A stretch of 64,000 nucleotides of DNA. Origin: a bacterium (GTDB taxonomy: Bacteria > Myxococcota_A > UBA9160 > UBA4427). A model generated the notes under the pieces. It worked only from the letters and a program-made list of their open reading frames with translations, was not told where the DNA came from and ran no database searches. Shown in pieces: positions 55,821 through 64,000 of the stretch; the first letter of the stretch is position 1; every line of letters begins with the position of its first letter. The stretch covers positions 62,001 to 126,000 of the forward strand of contig JANSYR010000010.1 of the NCBI GenBank assembly GCA_024742285.1, given 5' to 3'. The translations under genes were made by a program, and so were the position numbers.

Positions 55821-57986
55821 TCAGTCGGTGATCCAGGACGTCGGGATGCAGGCGCGTTCGGCGATGAACTCGACGAGCTGCTCGGTCAGTCCGCCGCTCC
55901 GCCAGGCCCGGTCGAGGACGTACGCCTGGATCGCCTTGGCGTCGTCTTCGGAGAGCGCGTCGGCGAAGCTCGGCATGCCCTTCGCGGTTCGCAGACCGCC
56001 GCGGACGATTGCGTCCCACTGGTCGTGGGTCTCGGCGCTGGCGGTCTTCAGGTCGGGATAGATCCCGCTCGCGTGGGTGCCCATCCCGTGACAGCTGAAG
56101 CAGTTGTTCGCGTAGAGCGTACGTCCCTGGTCGATGCGTGCTGCGTCGACCTCGAGCCGCGGAACGGCCACCTCCCGCTTCGGGCGCTGACGAACCGGGG
56201 GCAGCGTGGCCCGGCCCCCGATCTTCCAGGCGAGCAGCCGCCCGGCGTTGTCGTGCGTGAAGCGGGACATGTGGTTGCCGTGGGACCCGCCCACGCCCGC
56301 GAGGACGGCGATGTACTGCTCGCCGTCGATCGCGTAGGTGATCGGCGGGGCCATCACGTCGATACCGACGTCGACGCCCCAGCGTTCCCTTCCGTTCTGG
56401 GCGTCGAAGGCGCTGAAGCGGCCGTTGCCGCTGCCCTGGAAGACGAGCTGTCCGGCGGTCGCAAGGGTGCCACCGGGGACGCCCGAGTCGTGCAGGACCT
56501 CCCAGGCCTTCTTCTCCGCTCGGGGGTCCCAGGCGATCAGTCGCGTGAGGCCACAGGGCATGAAGCGGATAGCCGCCGTCGATTCCATGTCGCGATGAAG
56601 CTGTGCGAGGTCTTCGCCGGTGTTCCAGAGGCCGGGTCGGTAGACGAATTCGTCGAGCGGCGCGTAGAGGTAGGGGCCCTCGCTCGCGGGGATGTAGACG
56701 AGCCCGTTGTCGGGATGGAAGCTCATCGGGTGCCAGTTGTGCGCGCCCGGCGGCGGTGGTGACACGAAGCGCGCTTCCTGCGACCAGGTCGCTTCGGATC
56801 GTTCGACCGGCCGTCCGGTCTCGAGGTCGACGTGGCTGGCCCAGCTGGCGTGCACGAACTTCTCGGCGGAGAGCAGCTCCCCGGTCCGGCGGTCGAGCAC
56901 GTAGAAGAAGCCGTTCTTCGGCGCCTGCATGAGGACCTTGCGCTGCGTGCCCTTCCACTCGAGGTCGGCGAGGATCATGTGCTGGGTCGCCGTGTAGTCC
57001 CAGTGCTCGCCCGGGGTCGTCTGGTAGTGCCAGACCAGGCGGCCCGTGTCGGGCCGAAGCGCGAGGATCGAAGACAGGAAGAGATTGTCCCCACCCCCCG
57101 GACTCCGCTTCGCGCGGTCGTAGACGCTCGCGTTCCCGGTGCCCACGTAGAGCAGGTCGAGCTCCGCGTCGTAGGCCATCGAGTCCCACGCGGTTCCGCC
57201 GAGTCCCGCTTCCCAGAGCGAGTCCGGGGGCCAGGTCTCCGCGGCGCGCTCGAGCTCCGGGTGTTCGTGGGGGCCGTCCTTGCTGCCGGGAACGGTGTAG
57301 AAGCGCCAGGCCAGCTCGCCGGTCCCGACGTGGTACGCGGAGAAGAAGCCGCGCACGCCGAGCTCCGCGCCGCCGTTGCCGATCACGACGAGGTCCTTCA
57401 CGACGCGGGGCGCGCCGGTGATCGTGTAGGGCTGGCCGAGCGGCGCGGTCTGAACGCTCCAGATCGGCTCGCCCGTCGCCCCGTCGAGGGCGAGGAGCCG
57501 GCCGTCGATCGTGCCGACGTAGACCCGGCCGTCGTGGACCGCGACGCCGCGGTTCACGACGCCGCAACAGGCGTGCCGGGCTTTCCAGCGTGCGACCTTC
57601 GGATCGTGGCGCCAGAGCTCGCGCCCGGTCTTCGCGTCGAGCGCGAACACGACGCTCCAGCTGGCGGTGGCGTACATCACGCCGTCCACCACGATCGGTG
57701 TCGCTTCGAGGCCGCGGTCCGAGCCCGTCATGTAGGACCAGGCGAGGCCGAGGAGGGCGACGCTGTTGCGGTCGATCTGGTCGAGGGGGCTGAAACGCTC
57801 TTCGCGCGCAGTCAGACCATGGAGCGGCCAGGCGACGTCGCCCTCGATGGGGACGATCGGCGGCGGCTCCTCGCGAGCCGCGAAGGCGTCGGAGGCATTG
57901 GAGGCGTCGAAGGCGAGCCCGACGACGAGGGCGAACGCGAGGAAGAGCGTGGCGATGGACGGGCGAGGGGAGGGGGCGTGGCCCAC
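55821..57986 (-). CDS. PQQ-dependent alcohol dehydrogenase with cytochrome c domain (quinohemoprotein)
   Basis: A 721-residue periplasmic enzyme starting at GTG 57986 with GAGGAT upstream and a Sec signal (SIATLFLAFALVVGLAFDAS). The N-terminal beta propeller contains PQQ W-motif repeats and the rare adjacent-Cys motif RHACCGVV that forms the disulfide ring over PQQ. WDYTATQ supplies the catalytic Asp and the heme c motif is NNCFSCHGMG near the C terminus. Type II quinohemoprotein dehydrogenases oxidise alcohols and pass electrons to c-type cytochromes. No PQQ-synthesis genes are in the window. It lies downstream of the small exported protein gene. Confidence 0.94.
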   Translation of the reverse strand: MGHAPSPRPSIATLFLAFALVVGLAFDASNASDAFAAREEPPPIVPIEGDVAWPLHGLTAREERFSPLDQIDRNSVALLGLAWSYMTGSDRGLEATPIVVDGVMYATASWSVVFALDAKTGRELWRHDPKVARWKARHACCGVVNRGVAVHDGRVYVGTIDGRLLALDGATGEPIWSVQTAPLGQPYTITGAPRVVKDLVVIGNGGAELGVRGFFSAYHVGTGELAWRFYTVPGSKDGPHEHPELERAAETWPPDSLWEAGLGGTAWDSMAYDAELDLLYVGTGNASVYDRAKRSPGGGDNLFLSSILALRPDTGRLVWHYQTTPGEHWDYTATQHMILADLEWKGTQRKVLMQAPKNGFFYVLDRRTGELLSAEKFVHASWASHVDLETGRPVERSEATWSQEARFVSPPPPGAHNWHPMSFHPDNGLVYIPASEGPYLYAPLDEFVYRPGLWNTGEDLAQLHRDMESTAAIRFMPCGLTRLIAWDPRAEKKAWEVLHDSGVPGGTLATAGQLVFQGSGNGRFSAFDAQNGRERWGVDVGIDVMAPPITYAIDGEQYIAVLAGVGGSHGNHMSRFTHDNAGRLLAWKIGGRATLPPVRQRPKREVAVPRLEVDAARIDQGRTLYANNCFSCHGMGTHASGIYPDLKTASAETHDQWDAIVRGGLRTAKGMPSFADALSEDDAKAIQAYVLDRAWRSGGLTEQLVEFIAERACIPTSWITD

Positions 57987-58128
57987 GGTGTGTCGATCCT
58001 CGGAGGCGACGCGCCTTCGGACGCGCCCTCGGCGATGCGGATCGAGCATAACCGCCGCGCATCGGTCGCGCGTCGGGCCGAAATTGGACCGGGAGTTCGT
58101 CGACGGAAAGGGGGCTCCGACCTGTCCG

Positions 58129-58617
58129 CTAGCGCGCGGCGGCGGGCGCGTCTTCCTTCGGTTCGACGAATCTCGGGTTGCGACCGGCATCCGGGTCTTC
58201 CGGATCGGGGACGAGGGCCGGGTTGCGCGCGACGTCGGCGCGATCCTGCTCGACCTCGTAGAACCAGCCGGGGAGGGCGCCCGCGCGGCGACCCTCTTCC
58301 TGGATCGTCGACAGCGCGCGCTCGACCTCGACGAGTTCCGCCCGCGCCTCCTCGGCCGCGACGCGATGGACGTGTCGCTTCTTGCCGCGGCGGTAGTTGC
58401 GTCGGTTCGCGTCGGCGTAGAGCTCGGTCTCGACCGCGATGGTCTCGCGAAGCGAGTCCGCGCGCTCGAGCAGGGTCCGGTAGCGCGTCTGCCAGTAGTC
58501 CTTTGCGGAATCGAGCTCCGGGCTGCGCTGGGCCGCGGCCGCGGGAGCGAGCAGGAGCAGGCCGAGCCCGACGAGCACCGCGCGTCGAAGCACGAGGACG
58601 GTCGATCGCGAAAGCAT
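58129..58617 (-). CDS. Small exported protein, coiled-coil, unknown function
   Basis: A 162-residue protein with a clear Sec signal (RRAVLVGLGLLLLAPAAAA) and a mature part dominated by an amphipathic helix rich in Glu, Arg and Ala (AKDYWQTRYRTLLERADSLR). The C-terminal region is Pro/Asp rich. ATG 58617 is supported by GGAGG 7 nt upstream. It precedes the PQQ dehydrogenase in the same direction with a 142-bp gap, so an accessory or structural role for that enzyme is possible but unproven. Confidence 0.78.
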   Translation of the reverse strand: MLSRSTVLVLRRAVLVGLGLLLLAPAAAAQRSPELDSAKDYWQTRYRTLLERADSLRETIAVETELYADANRRNYRRGKKRHVHRVAAEEARAELVEVERALSTIQEEGRRAGALPGWFYEVEQDRADVARNPALVPDPEDPDAGRNPRFVEPKEDAPAAAR

Positions 58618-58818
58618 GGTGGAACCTCCCACACGCGCCATCGGCCGACTGTGTGCATCGCCTGAGCATCTTCGGTCGGGACGTCCCGGATCCGCTCCGA
58701 TTTCCGCCGGTCCGGCTCGCGTCGACGGCCCTGCCGACCGAAGAGACGGGGGGATCCGCTACGTTCCGGCGCCGCGCCCGCCGCGATCCGGCCGGACACT
58801 GCCGCAGGGACCGACGCC

Positions 58819-61752
58819 GTGAACCGCTTCGACCACCGACTCGCCTATGCGCTCTTCGTCGCGTCGGGAGCGACGGGGCTCGTCTACGAGGTCACCTGGT
58901 TCCGGAACCTCTCGCTGATCTTCGGTGCCAGCTTCGAGTCCTCAGCGATCGTGCTCGCCGCCTTCATGGGCGGGATGTCCCTGGGCGGCTTCGCTTTCGG
59001 GCGGCTCGCGCGTCGATTCGAGCGGCCCCTCCGCGTCTACGCGCTCCTCGAACTCGGGATCGGCGGTCTCGCCCTCGTCCTCCCCTCGCTGATGCGCGCG
59101 ATCGACACGCTCTACGGGGCGCTCGCGCCGGGAGACGGAAGCGTCGATGCGGGGCTGCTCGCGCTCCGAAGCGTGCTCGCCTTCGCGGCCCTCGTCCTCC
59201 CGACCTTCCTGATGGGCGCGACCCTGCCGGTCGTGACGCGTCTCCTCGTCGAAGAGGACGACGAGTTCGGGACGCGCCTCGCCTGGCTCTATGGATCGAA
59301 TACGGTCGGCGCCGTCCTCGGAACCCTCGCCGCCGGCTTCCGGATGATCCCGGCCCTCGGTGTCTGGCGGACCCAGCTGGCGGCGATCGCCGTGAACGTC
59401 GTGATCGGCCTCGTCGCGCTGGGCCTCGATCGGCGCGTGCGACCCGTCGAGGAACGAACGATTGCTGCGACCGCGGGGCCCGACTCGACCAGCCAGGATT
59501 CCATTCGCGGGCTCCGCCTGGTCTTCTGGGGGACCGCCCTCTCGGGCTTCGCGTCTCTCGCCCTCGAGGTGCTCTGGACCCGGGCGCTCTCGGTCGCGGT
59601 CGGGAGCTCGACCTACAGCTTCTCCGTCATGCTCGCGGCGTTCCTCACGGGCATCGCCCTCGGGAGCCTGATCCACGCGATGTCCCCGACCGCCGGGCGC
59701 CCCCTCGTTCCGCGCTTCGGATGGATCCTGGCCGCGGCCGGCGTTGGGGCCCTCGTCGTGTCGAGCGCGATCCCGCAGCTCCCCCGCCTCGCGATCCAGC
59801 TCAATCTGGCGCTCTACGACGATCTCGCGCGGATCCGCCCGCTCACGACCTTCCTCCTCGCCTTCGTGATGATGGTCGTGCCCTGTCTGTTCATCGGCAT
59901 GGCCTTTCCCCTCGCGAACGAGGCCCGGGCGCGGCTCGCGGCCGCGCGGGGCGACGGTTTCGCGCGGCCGGTGGGGGACACCCTTTCGCTGAACACCCTC
60001 GGTTCGATCGCAGGGTCCCTCGGCGCGGGGTTCGTGCTGATTCCGCTCGTCGGGCTCGAGCGAGCGATGTTCCTCGCCGCGTCCCTCTACGTTGCGTGGG
60101 GGGCGATCGTGTTGGCGGTCGAGGCCGCCGAGCAGCAGGGCCTGACCTCGCCCTCGGTGGTCTTCGCGGTGATCGCGGCCGGCGTCGCGCTCTCGCTCCC
60201 CGCGCTCCTGCCCGGGCGGACCGACGAGCTCTTCGGGGCCTTCAGCAACAACCAGCTCGGTCAGTACGTGCGGGCGGACGGCGGGATCGACGTCGAGGCC
60301 GAGCTCGGCAAGGGCGTCGTCCGCTACTACCGCGAAGGCCGGAGCGCGACGGTCTCGGTCCACGAGCAGGACGGTTTTCGTTCGATCAGCGTGAACGGCA
60401 AGATCGTCGCGAGCGACGACCCCGAAGACCTGCGCACGCAGTACATGCTGGCCCACGTGCCGCTGCTCGTGCACCCCGACCCGAGCTCGGCGCTCGTCAT
60501 CGGGATGGGGGCGGGGACGACCCTCGGCGGGATCACCGCGCACGACGACCTCGACCGCATCGCCCTCGCTGAGATCGAGGAGGCGATGCTCGGGGCCGAG
60601 CCCCATTTCGCCGCCTCGAACGGGTCCCCGCTCTCGGACCCGCGCCTGCGGGTCTTCCTCGAGGACGGCCGGAACTATCTCAAGACGACCGATCATCGCT
60701 ACGACGTGATCACCGCCGATCCGATCCACCCGTGGACCCGCGGTTCGGGGTACCTCTATACCGAAGAGTACTACCGGCTCGCGGCCGAGCGCCTCGAGGC
60801 GGGCGGAATCATGTGTCAGTGGCTCCCGGTCGCGGACCTCGCCCCCGCCGACTTCAAATCCGTCGTGGCGACCTTCGCGAAGGTCTTCTCGTACACGATG
60901 CTGTGGCACAGCACGTCGGCGGTGTTGATCGGGAGCGACGCGCCCCTCACGCTCGATCTCGCGGACCTCGAGCGTCGGATGAAGCAGCCCGGGGTCGCGC
61001 GCCAGCTCGATCTCCTGGGACTCGACACGCCGCTCGCCTTCGTCGGGGAGCTCCGGCTCGACGATGCGCAGGTCCGGGATTTCGCGGCCGGGGGGCTGGT
61101 CAATACCGACGACAACCTGCACCTGGAATTCTCGAGCCCCCTGGCGATCGGCGGCGATCGACAGGTCTGGAGCGTCCTGCGCGCGCTGCACGCCTATCCG
61201 CCCGGGGTGAGCCCGCTCCGCGCGGCTGCGCCGGAGACGGTCGAGGCGCTGCACGCGGTCCAGCGGGCCAAGACGCGAACGGTGCTCGCGACGATCGGCA
61301 TCCGTTCCCCGGACCCGGGCCTGCGTGGCGAGGCGTTCCGAGCGTTGAACGCGCTGGTCGCCGAGCGGCCGGACTATCGACCGGCGGCGATGGCCCTCGC
61401 GGCCTATCTCGGCCAACGCGCCGAGCATTTTCTCACCCAGGGCGGACGCGGATCGGCGCAGGGGCTCGTCGACGCGGAGCGGGCCATCGCCCTCGATCCA
61501 GCGAGCGGGATCGCCTGGCACGCCCAGGGGCTCGCCGAGCGGCGGCGTGGCCGGAAGGCTTCGGCCCTGGCGGCCTTCGAACGGGCGCGTTCACTCGAGC
61601 CCCGACAATGGCGACACCATCTCGAGGTCGCCCGGGTGCTCGACGCGCTGGGCCGTCGCGAGGAGGCGCGGGCGGCGCTGGCCGCAGGACTCGAGGTCCA
61701 TCCGACGAACGAGGCGATGCGATCGCTCGAAGAATCCTGGGGCGCGAGCTAG
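58819..61752 (+). CDS. Membrane-fused spermidine-synthase-like protein with C-terminal TPR
   Basis: A 977-residue protein starting at GTG 58819. The first about 480 residues hold 10 to 13 membrane helices, the MFS-like module of bacterial fused spermidine synthases (ATGLVYEVTWFRNLSLIFGA, FMGGMSLGGFAFGRL). A cytoplasmic aminopropyltransferase-like domain follows: VIGMGAGTTLGGI (SAM-type loop), LAEIEEAM, FLEDGRNYL and the YDVITADPIHPW motif with the conserved Asp. The last about 130 residues are TPR-like helices. Family members are widely distributed, but polyamine synthesis has rarely been shown; some act on other substrates. Converges on the hydrolase gene at 61762 with a 9-bp gap. Confidence 0.9.
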   Translation: MNRFDHRLAYALFVASGATGLVYEVTWFRNLSLIFGASFESSAIVLAAFMGGMSLGGFAFGRLARRFERPLRVYALLELGIGGLALVLPSLMRAIDTLYGALAPGDGSVDAGLLALRSVLAFAALVLPTFLMGATLPVVTRLLVEEDDEFGTRLAWLYGSNTVGAVLGTLAAGFRMIPALGVWRTQLAAIAVNVVIGLVALGLDRRVRPVEERTIAATAGPDSTSQDSIRGLRLVFWGTALSGFASLALEVLWTRALSVAVGSSTYSFSVMLAAFLTGIALGSLIHAMSPTAGRPLVPRFGWILAAAGVGALVVSSAIPQLPRLAIQLNLALYDDLARIRPLTTFLLAFVMMVVPCLFIGMAFPLANEARARLAAARGDGFARPVGDTLSLNTLGSIAGSLGAGFVLIPLVGLERAMFLAASLYVAWGAIVLAVEAAEQQGLTSPSVVFAVIAAGVALSLPALLPGRTDELFGAFSNNQLGQYVRADGGIDVEAELGKGVVRYYREGRSATVSVHEQDGFRSISVNGKIVASDDPEDLRTQYMLAHVPLLVHPDPSSALVIGMGAGTTLGGITAHDDLDRIALAEIEEAMLGAEPHFAASNGSPLSDPRLRVFLEDGRNYLKTTDHRYDVITADPIHPWTRGSGYLYTEEYYRLAAERLEAGGIMCQWLPVADLAPADFKSVVATFAKVFSYTMLWHSTSAVLIGSDAPLTLDLADLERRMKQPGVARQLDLLGLDTPLAFVGELRLDDAQVRDFAAGGLVNTDDNLHLEFSSPLAIGGDRQVWSVLRALHAYPPGVSPLRAAAPETVEALHAVQRAKTRTVLATIGIRSPDPGLRGEAFRALNALVAERPDYRPAAMALAAYLGQRAEHFLTQGGRGSAQGLVDAERAIALDPASGIAWHAQGLAERRRGRKASALAAFERARSLEPRQWRHHLEVARVLDALGRREEARAALAAGLEVHPTNEAMRSLEESWGAS

Positions 61753-61761
61753 GTCGGCCGC

Positions 61762-63852
61762 CTAACGCGTGGTCGGGACGTCCCGTCGCGTCGCCCACTT
61801 CCAGCGTTCGATCGCCGCATCGAAGGTCGGCTTCACGTCCTCGGCGAGGAGCCAGCCGGCTGCGAAGAGCTGGTCGATCGCCGCGGCGACCCGGGTCTCG
61901 TAGGCGTCGCGATCGGGATAGAGCGCGCGCAGGGCGGGGCGCGTGTCGCCGGGAGCGCGTTCCGCTTCGGTTCGGGCGAGGGGCAGGAAGGAACCGATGT
62001 AGCCGACCATTTCGTCGGCGCCGCCGGGCTTGCCGTGGCGGAGTGCCCAGGGCGTGTAGGTCCCGATGGGCGCCTGGAGCTCGACTGCGCGCAGACCCGT
62101 CGCCTCGTTGCCGGTCGCGTCGATCCCCGGGACACGGATCGCGTAGGCCGCGCCGCGCTTCGGCGGCTGCACGTCGATGATCCGCTCCTCGAAGCGCGGA
62201 CCGAAGTCGAGGCGATCGGCGACGTGGGGCGAGCGCGGGGGCACGAGGCTCGCAACGGGGTAGTCGAGTGATCCGGGGAGGACGAGGGTCCCGCTCTCGA
62301 TTGTGGGGATCGACGACGCGGGCGGGGCGACGTCGGCCTCGACCCAGGCGAGCAGGTGCGTCAGGAGGGCGCGCTGGAAGGCGCGGGTGTCGATGCTGCT
62401 TCCCACGAAGAGCCCCGGTTCGATCTCGCTTCGCGGATCCGGAGGGAAGGGCAGGGAGTAGTGGGGCGCGCTCGCGACGTGGTAGAGGCGTTCGTCGGCG
62501 ACGGGCGCGACGTCCCGGGTTCCGTCCGGCGTCATGTGGATGAGGGAAGCGGCGCGGCCCCAGTATTCGTAGCCGGTGTTGATCTGGAAGATCTTCGGGA
62601 GCGTGCCGCTCGCGATCGCCCGGTCGTAGAGCCCCGCCTCCCGGTCGCCGTCGCGGGTCGGGCGGCCGGTGAAGGGGAAGGCATCGCCGGGATAGAAGAA
62701 GTTCGCGTAGGGATTGCCGACGCGTCCCGGGTGACCGAAACGATGGTTGAAGCCGCCGCGGCCGGCGCCGCCGATCTGGATCATCATGCCGTCGAAGACG
62801 CGTTCGCTCCCGGTCCCCTCGTCCGCGGCGCCTTCGTTGAAGCCGTCGTAGAGGAAGTGGCGGAGGTAGCGGCCGGACTGGGAGAGCCCGTGCGCGACGA
62901 GGGTCGCTGCGCGAAAGGGACAGTCCGGGTCGCCCTTCACGTAGCGGGCGAAGTCCCGGAACGCGGCGAAGCCGAGCCCGAGGAGCCGCGGCCGACTCGA
63001 CACGTAGACGAGCTCGTAGATCCAGCCGGCTTCGAAGGCGCCGTCGCTCGCCACGATCGATCCGCCTGCTTCGTCGAAGCGCCAGGTCGCGCGCGGGACG
63101 ACCTCACGCTCGGCGTTCCTTGCGCGCCGTCGCGTGAGCCGATTCTCGGGCGCGTCGGGCTCGCTCGCGACGTTGGGGAGGTGGCCGAGGGCTGCGAGGG
63201 GGAGCGTCGTGGCGTCCTCGTCGACGACCCAGTCCGAGCGCGCGAGCCCACGAATCGGCTGGCCCGCGGCGTCGGCGAGTGCGCTCGGAACGTCGAGGGT
63301 CATCGCGTCCGGGAAGCGCGGCGCATCCGCCTGCCAGCCGATCCAGACGACGGTCAGGCCTCGCCGCATCAGGAAACCGTCGCCCCAGTCGAGCGGAGAC
63401 GACGGGTCCAGGGTCGCCGAGGCGCCGAAGCTCCTCTCCACCCGGTTCATGAGCGCCAGGGCGAGTCGGCGGCCGCGGTTCGGGACGTCGAAGAGCGCGG
63501 TCCCGCTCCGCTGCTTCGGGTCGATGGCCTGGAGGACGGTGAAGTCACCGCTCGCCCGGACTTCGGCTTGCTCCGGCGAACGCGCGGCGGCGGCGAGGTC
63601 CGCCACGCGCGCGTTCCCGGGCGCGTCCGGGGCGAAGGCGTAGTGGACCCGACCTTCGATCAGCTCGTAGGGGATCGGCTTCCCGAGGTCGTCGCGAAAA
63701 GCGTCGGGCTCGAGGATCGGGACGCGACGCGTGATCTCGAGCTCGACGACGCGGGCGGCGCCCGGGGCGGCGGCGAGGAGGCCGGCCAGGGAGAGGAGGG
63801 CGACGAGGATTGCGACGGGGCGGAGAGCGACTGCGTGGGTACGGGCGATCAT
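61762..63852 (-). CDS. Large exported alpha/beta hydrolase (Abhydrolase_10-like)
   Basis: A 696-residue protein with a Sec signal (ILVALLSLAGLLAAAPGAA) and a long catalytic domain with the nucleophile elbow GLSQSGRYLRHFLYDGFNE. The N-terminal 250 residues are beta rich (FDVPNRGRRLALALMNRVE). Members of this family are annotated as alpha/beta hydrolase domain proteins of unknown substrate and occur often next to acyl-CoA and steroid genes. The ATG overlaps the stop of the amidohydrolase at 63849 as ATGA. Confidence 0.88.
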   Translation of the reverse strand: MIARTHAVALRPVAILVALLSLAGLLAAAPGAARVVELEITRRVPILEPDAFRDDLGKPIPYELIEGRVHYAFAPDAPGNARVADLAAAARSPEQAEVRASGDFTVLQAIDPKQRSGTALFDVPNRGRRLALALMNRVERSFGASATLDPSSPLDWGDGFLMRRGLTVVWIGWQADAPRFPDAMTLDVPSALADAAGQPIRGLARSDWVVDEDATTLPLAALGHLPNVASEPDAPENRLTRRRARNAEREVVPRATWRFDEAGGSIVASDGAFEAGWIYELVYVSSRPRLLGLGFAAFRDFARYVKGDPDCPFRAATLVAHGLSQSGRYLRHFLYDGFNEGAADEGTGSERVFDGMMIQIGGAGRGGFNHRFGHPGRVGNPYANFFYPGDAFPFTGRPTRDGDREAGLYDRAIASGTLPKIFQINTGYEYWGRAASLIHMTPDGTRDVAPVADERLYHVASAPHYSLPFPPDPRSEIEPGLFVGSSIDTRAFQRALLTHLLAWVEADVAPPASSIPTIESGTLVLPGSLDYPVASLVPPRSPHVADRLDFGPRFEERIIDVQPPKRGAAYAIRVPGIDATGNEATGLRAVELQAPIGTYTPWALRHGKPGGADEMVGYIGSFLPLARTEAERAPGDTRPALRALYPDRDAYETRVAAAIDQLFAAGWLLAEDVKPTFDAAIERWKWATRRDVPTTR

Positions 63853-64000
63853 CGGACCTCCAGATTCAGGATTCTTCGGCCGGCCAATACGTCCTCGACG
63901 ACGCGTCCCTGCGCGAGAGCGACCTGGCCTGCGACGATCACGGCTTCGATCCCGTCCGAAGGCTGGAAGGGATCTCCGTAGGTCGCCCGGTCGATCACGG
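63849..64000 (-). CDS. Amidohydrolase, C-terminal end (N-acyl-D-amino-acid deacylase-like), truncated by window edge
   Basis: Only the last 50 or so residues are visible. They read RATYGDPFQPSDGIEAVIVA then GQVALAQGRVVED, the typical closing strands of the D-aminoacylase-type amidohydrolases. A similar end is seen in the gene at 42231. The TGA overlaps the ATG of the alpha/beta hydrolase gene, so both are translationally coupled. The start lies beyond 64000. Confidence 0.8.
   Translation of the reverse strand, partial: VIDRATYGDPFQPSDGIEAVIVAGQVALAQGRVVEDVLAGRRILNLEVR

Overview
This is a 64 kb stretch of very GC-rich, tightly packed bacterial chromosome. I see no rRNA, tRNA, CRISPR array, insertion sequence or phage gene. 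AsmA-type and outer-membrane beta-barrel proteins, two lipoproteins and Sec/Tat exported enzymes point to a Gram-negative cell with an outer membrane. Many FMN/F420-type oxidoreductases, cytochromes P450, DUF35/thiolase pairs, a Coq4-like protein and a sodium-type decarboxylase together resemble aerobic, lipid-degrading deltaproteobacterial lineages (Myxococcota or Binatota-like). That placement is inference and was not tested with marker genes.

Layout. 1-3.9 kb: end of a small-molecule kinase, a PAS histidine kinase, an AsmA-like protein. 3.9-12.8 kb: a catabolic block with P450 and GMC oxidoreductase (coupled), SDR, VOC protein, two luciferase-like monooxygenases, a TesB thioesterase and a serine hydrolase. 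12.8-21 kb: a minus-strand acyl-CoA block with a frameshifted two-domain DsbA/HCCA-isomerase gene, an acyl-CoA synthetase, a SnoaL-like protein, two DUF35 Zn-ribbon/thiolase-fold pairs and one unrecognised 311-residue protein. 21-25.6 kb: KstD-like flavoprotein, second P450, Ddn-like protein, Tat-exported aldo/keto reductase. 25.8-29 kb: a three-gene oxaloacetate-decarboxylase-type sodium pump. 29-34 kb: SleB hydrolase, DoxX-like protein, a Cys-rich membrane protein, an acyl-CoA synthetase and a caspase-fold lipoprotein. 34.6-36.8 kb: a K+-dependent-type membrane pyrophosphatase with a structured leader and a strong terminator hairpin. 37-46 kb: membrane metallopeptidase-like protein, SDR, ICMT-like protein, TMEM220-like protein, Coq4-like protein, Ddn-like protein, an unknown, an N-acyl-D-amino-acid deacylase-like amidohydrolase, an NAD-epimerase-type SDR and an APH-like kinase. 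46-52 kb: outer-membrane protein, ACAD10/11-type acyl-CoA dehydrogenase, carboxylesterase lipoprotein, second KstD-like flavoprotein. 52-55.7 kb: DUF3820, CBS and FapA proteins and a third thiolase-fold protein. 55.8-64 kb: PQQ/heme alcohol dehydrogenase, a small exported protein, a membrane-fused spermidine-synthase/TPR protein, a large exported alpha/beta hydrolase and the end of another amidohydrolase.

How it fits together. Most genes are consistent with activation, hydroxylation, ring dehydrogenation and CoA-dependent side-chain cleavage of a lipid such as a steroid, isoprenoid or hydroxylated fatty acid. The two most attractive modules are (i) DUF35 proteins paired with thiolase-fold enzymes, one of which lacks the thiolase Cys and carries Tyr instead (the Ltp2-type retro-aldolase pattern), and (ii) an APH-like kinase near an ACAD10/11-type dehydrogenase, an arrangement matching the 4-hydroxyacyl-CoA kinase/lyase pathway. 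Separately, the decarboxylase pump and the pyrophosphatase suggest sodium-linked energetics.
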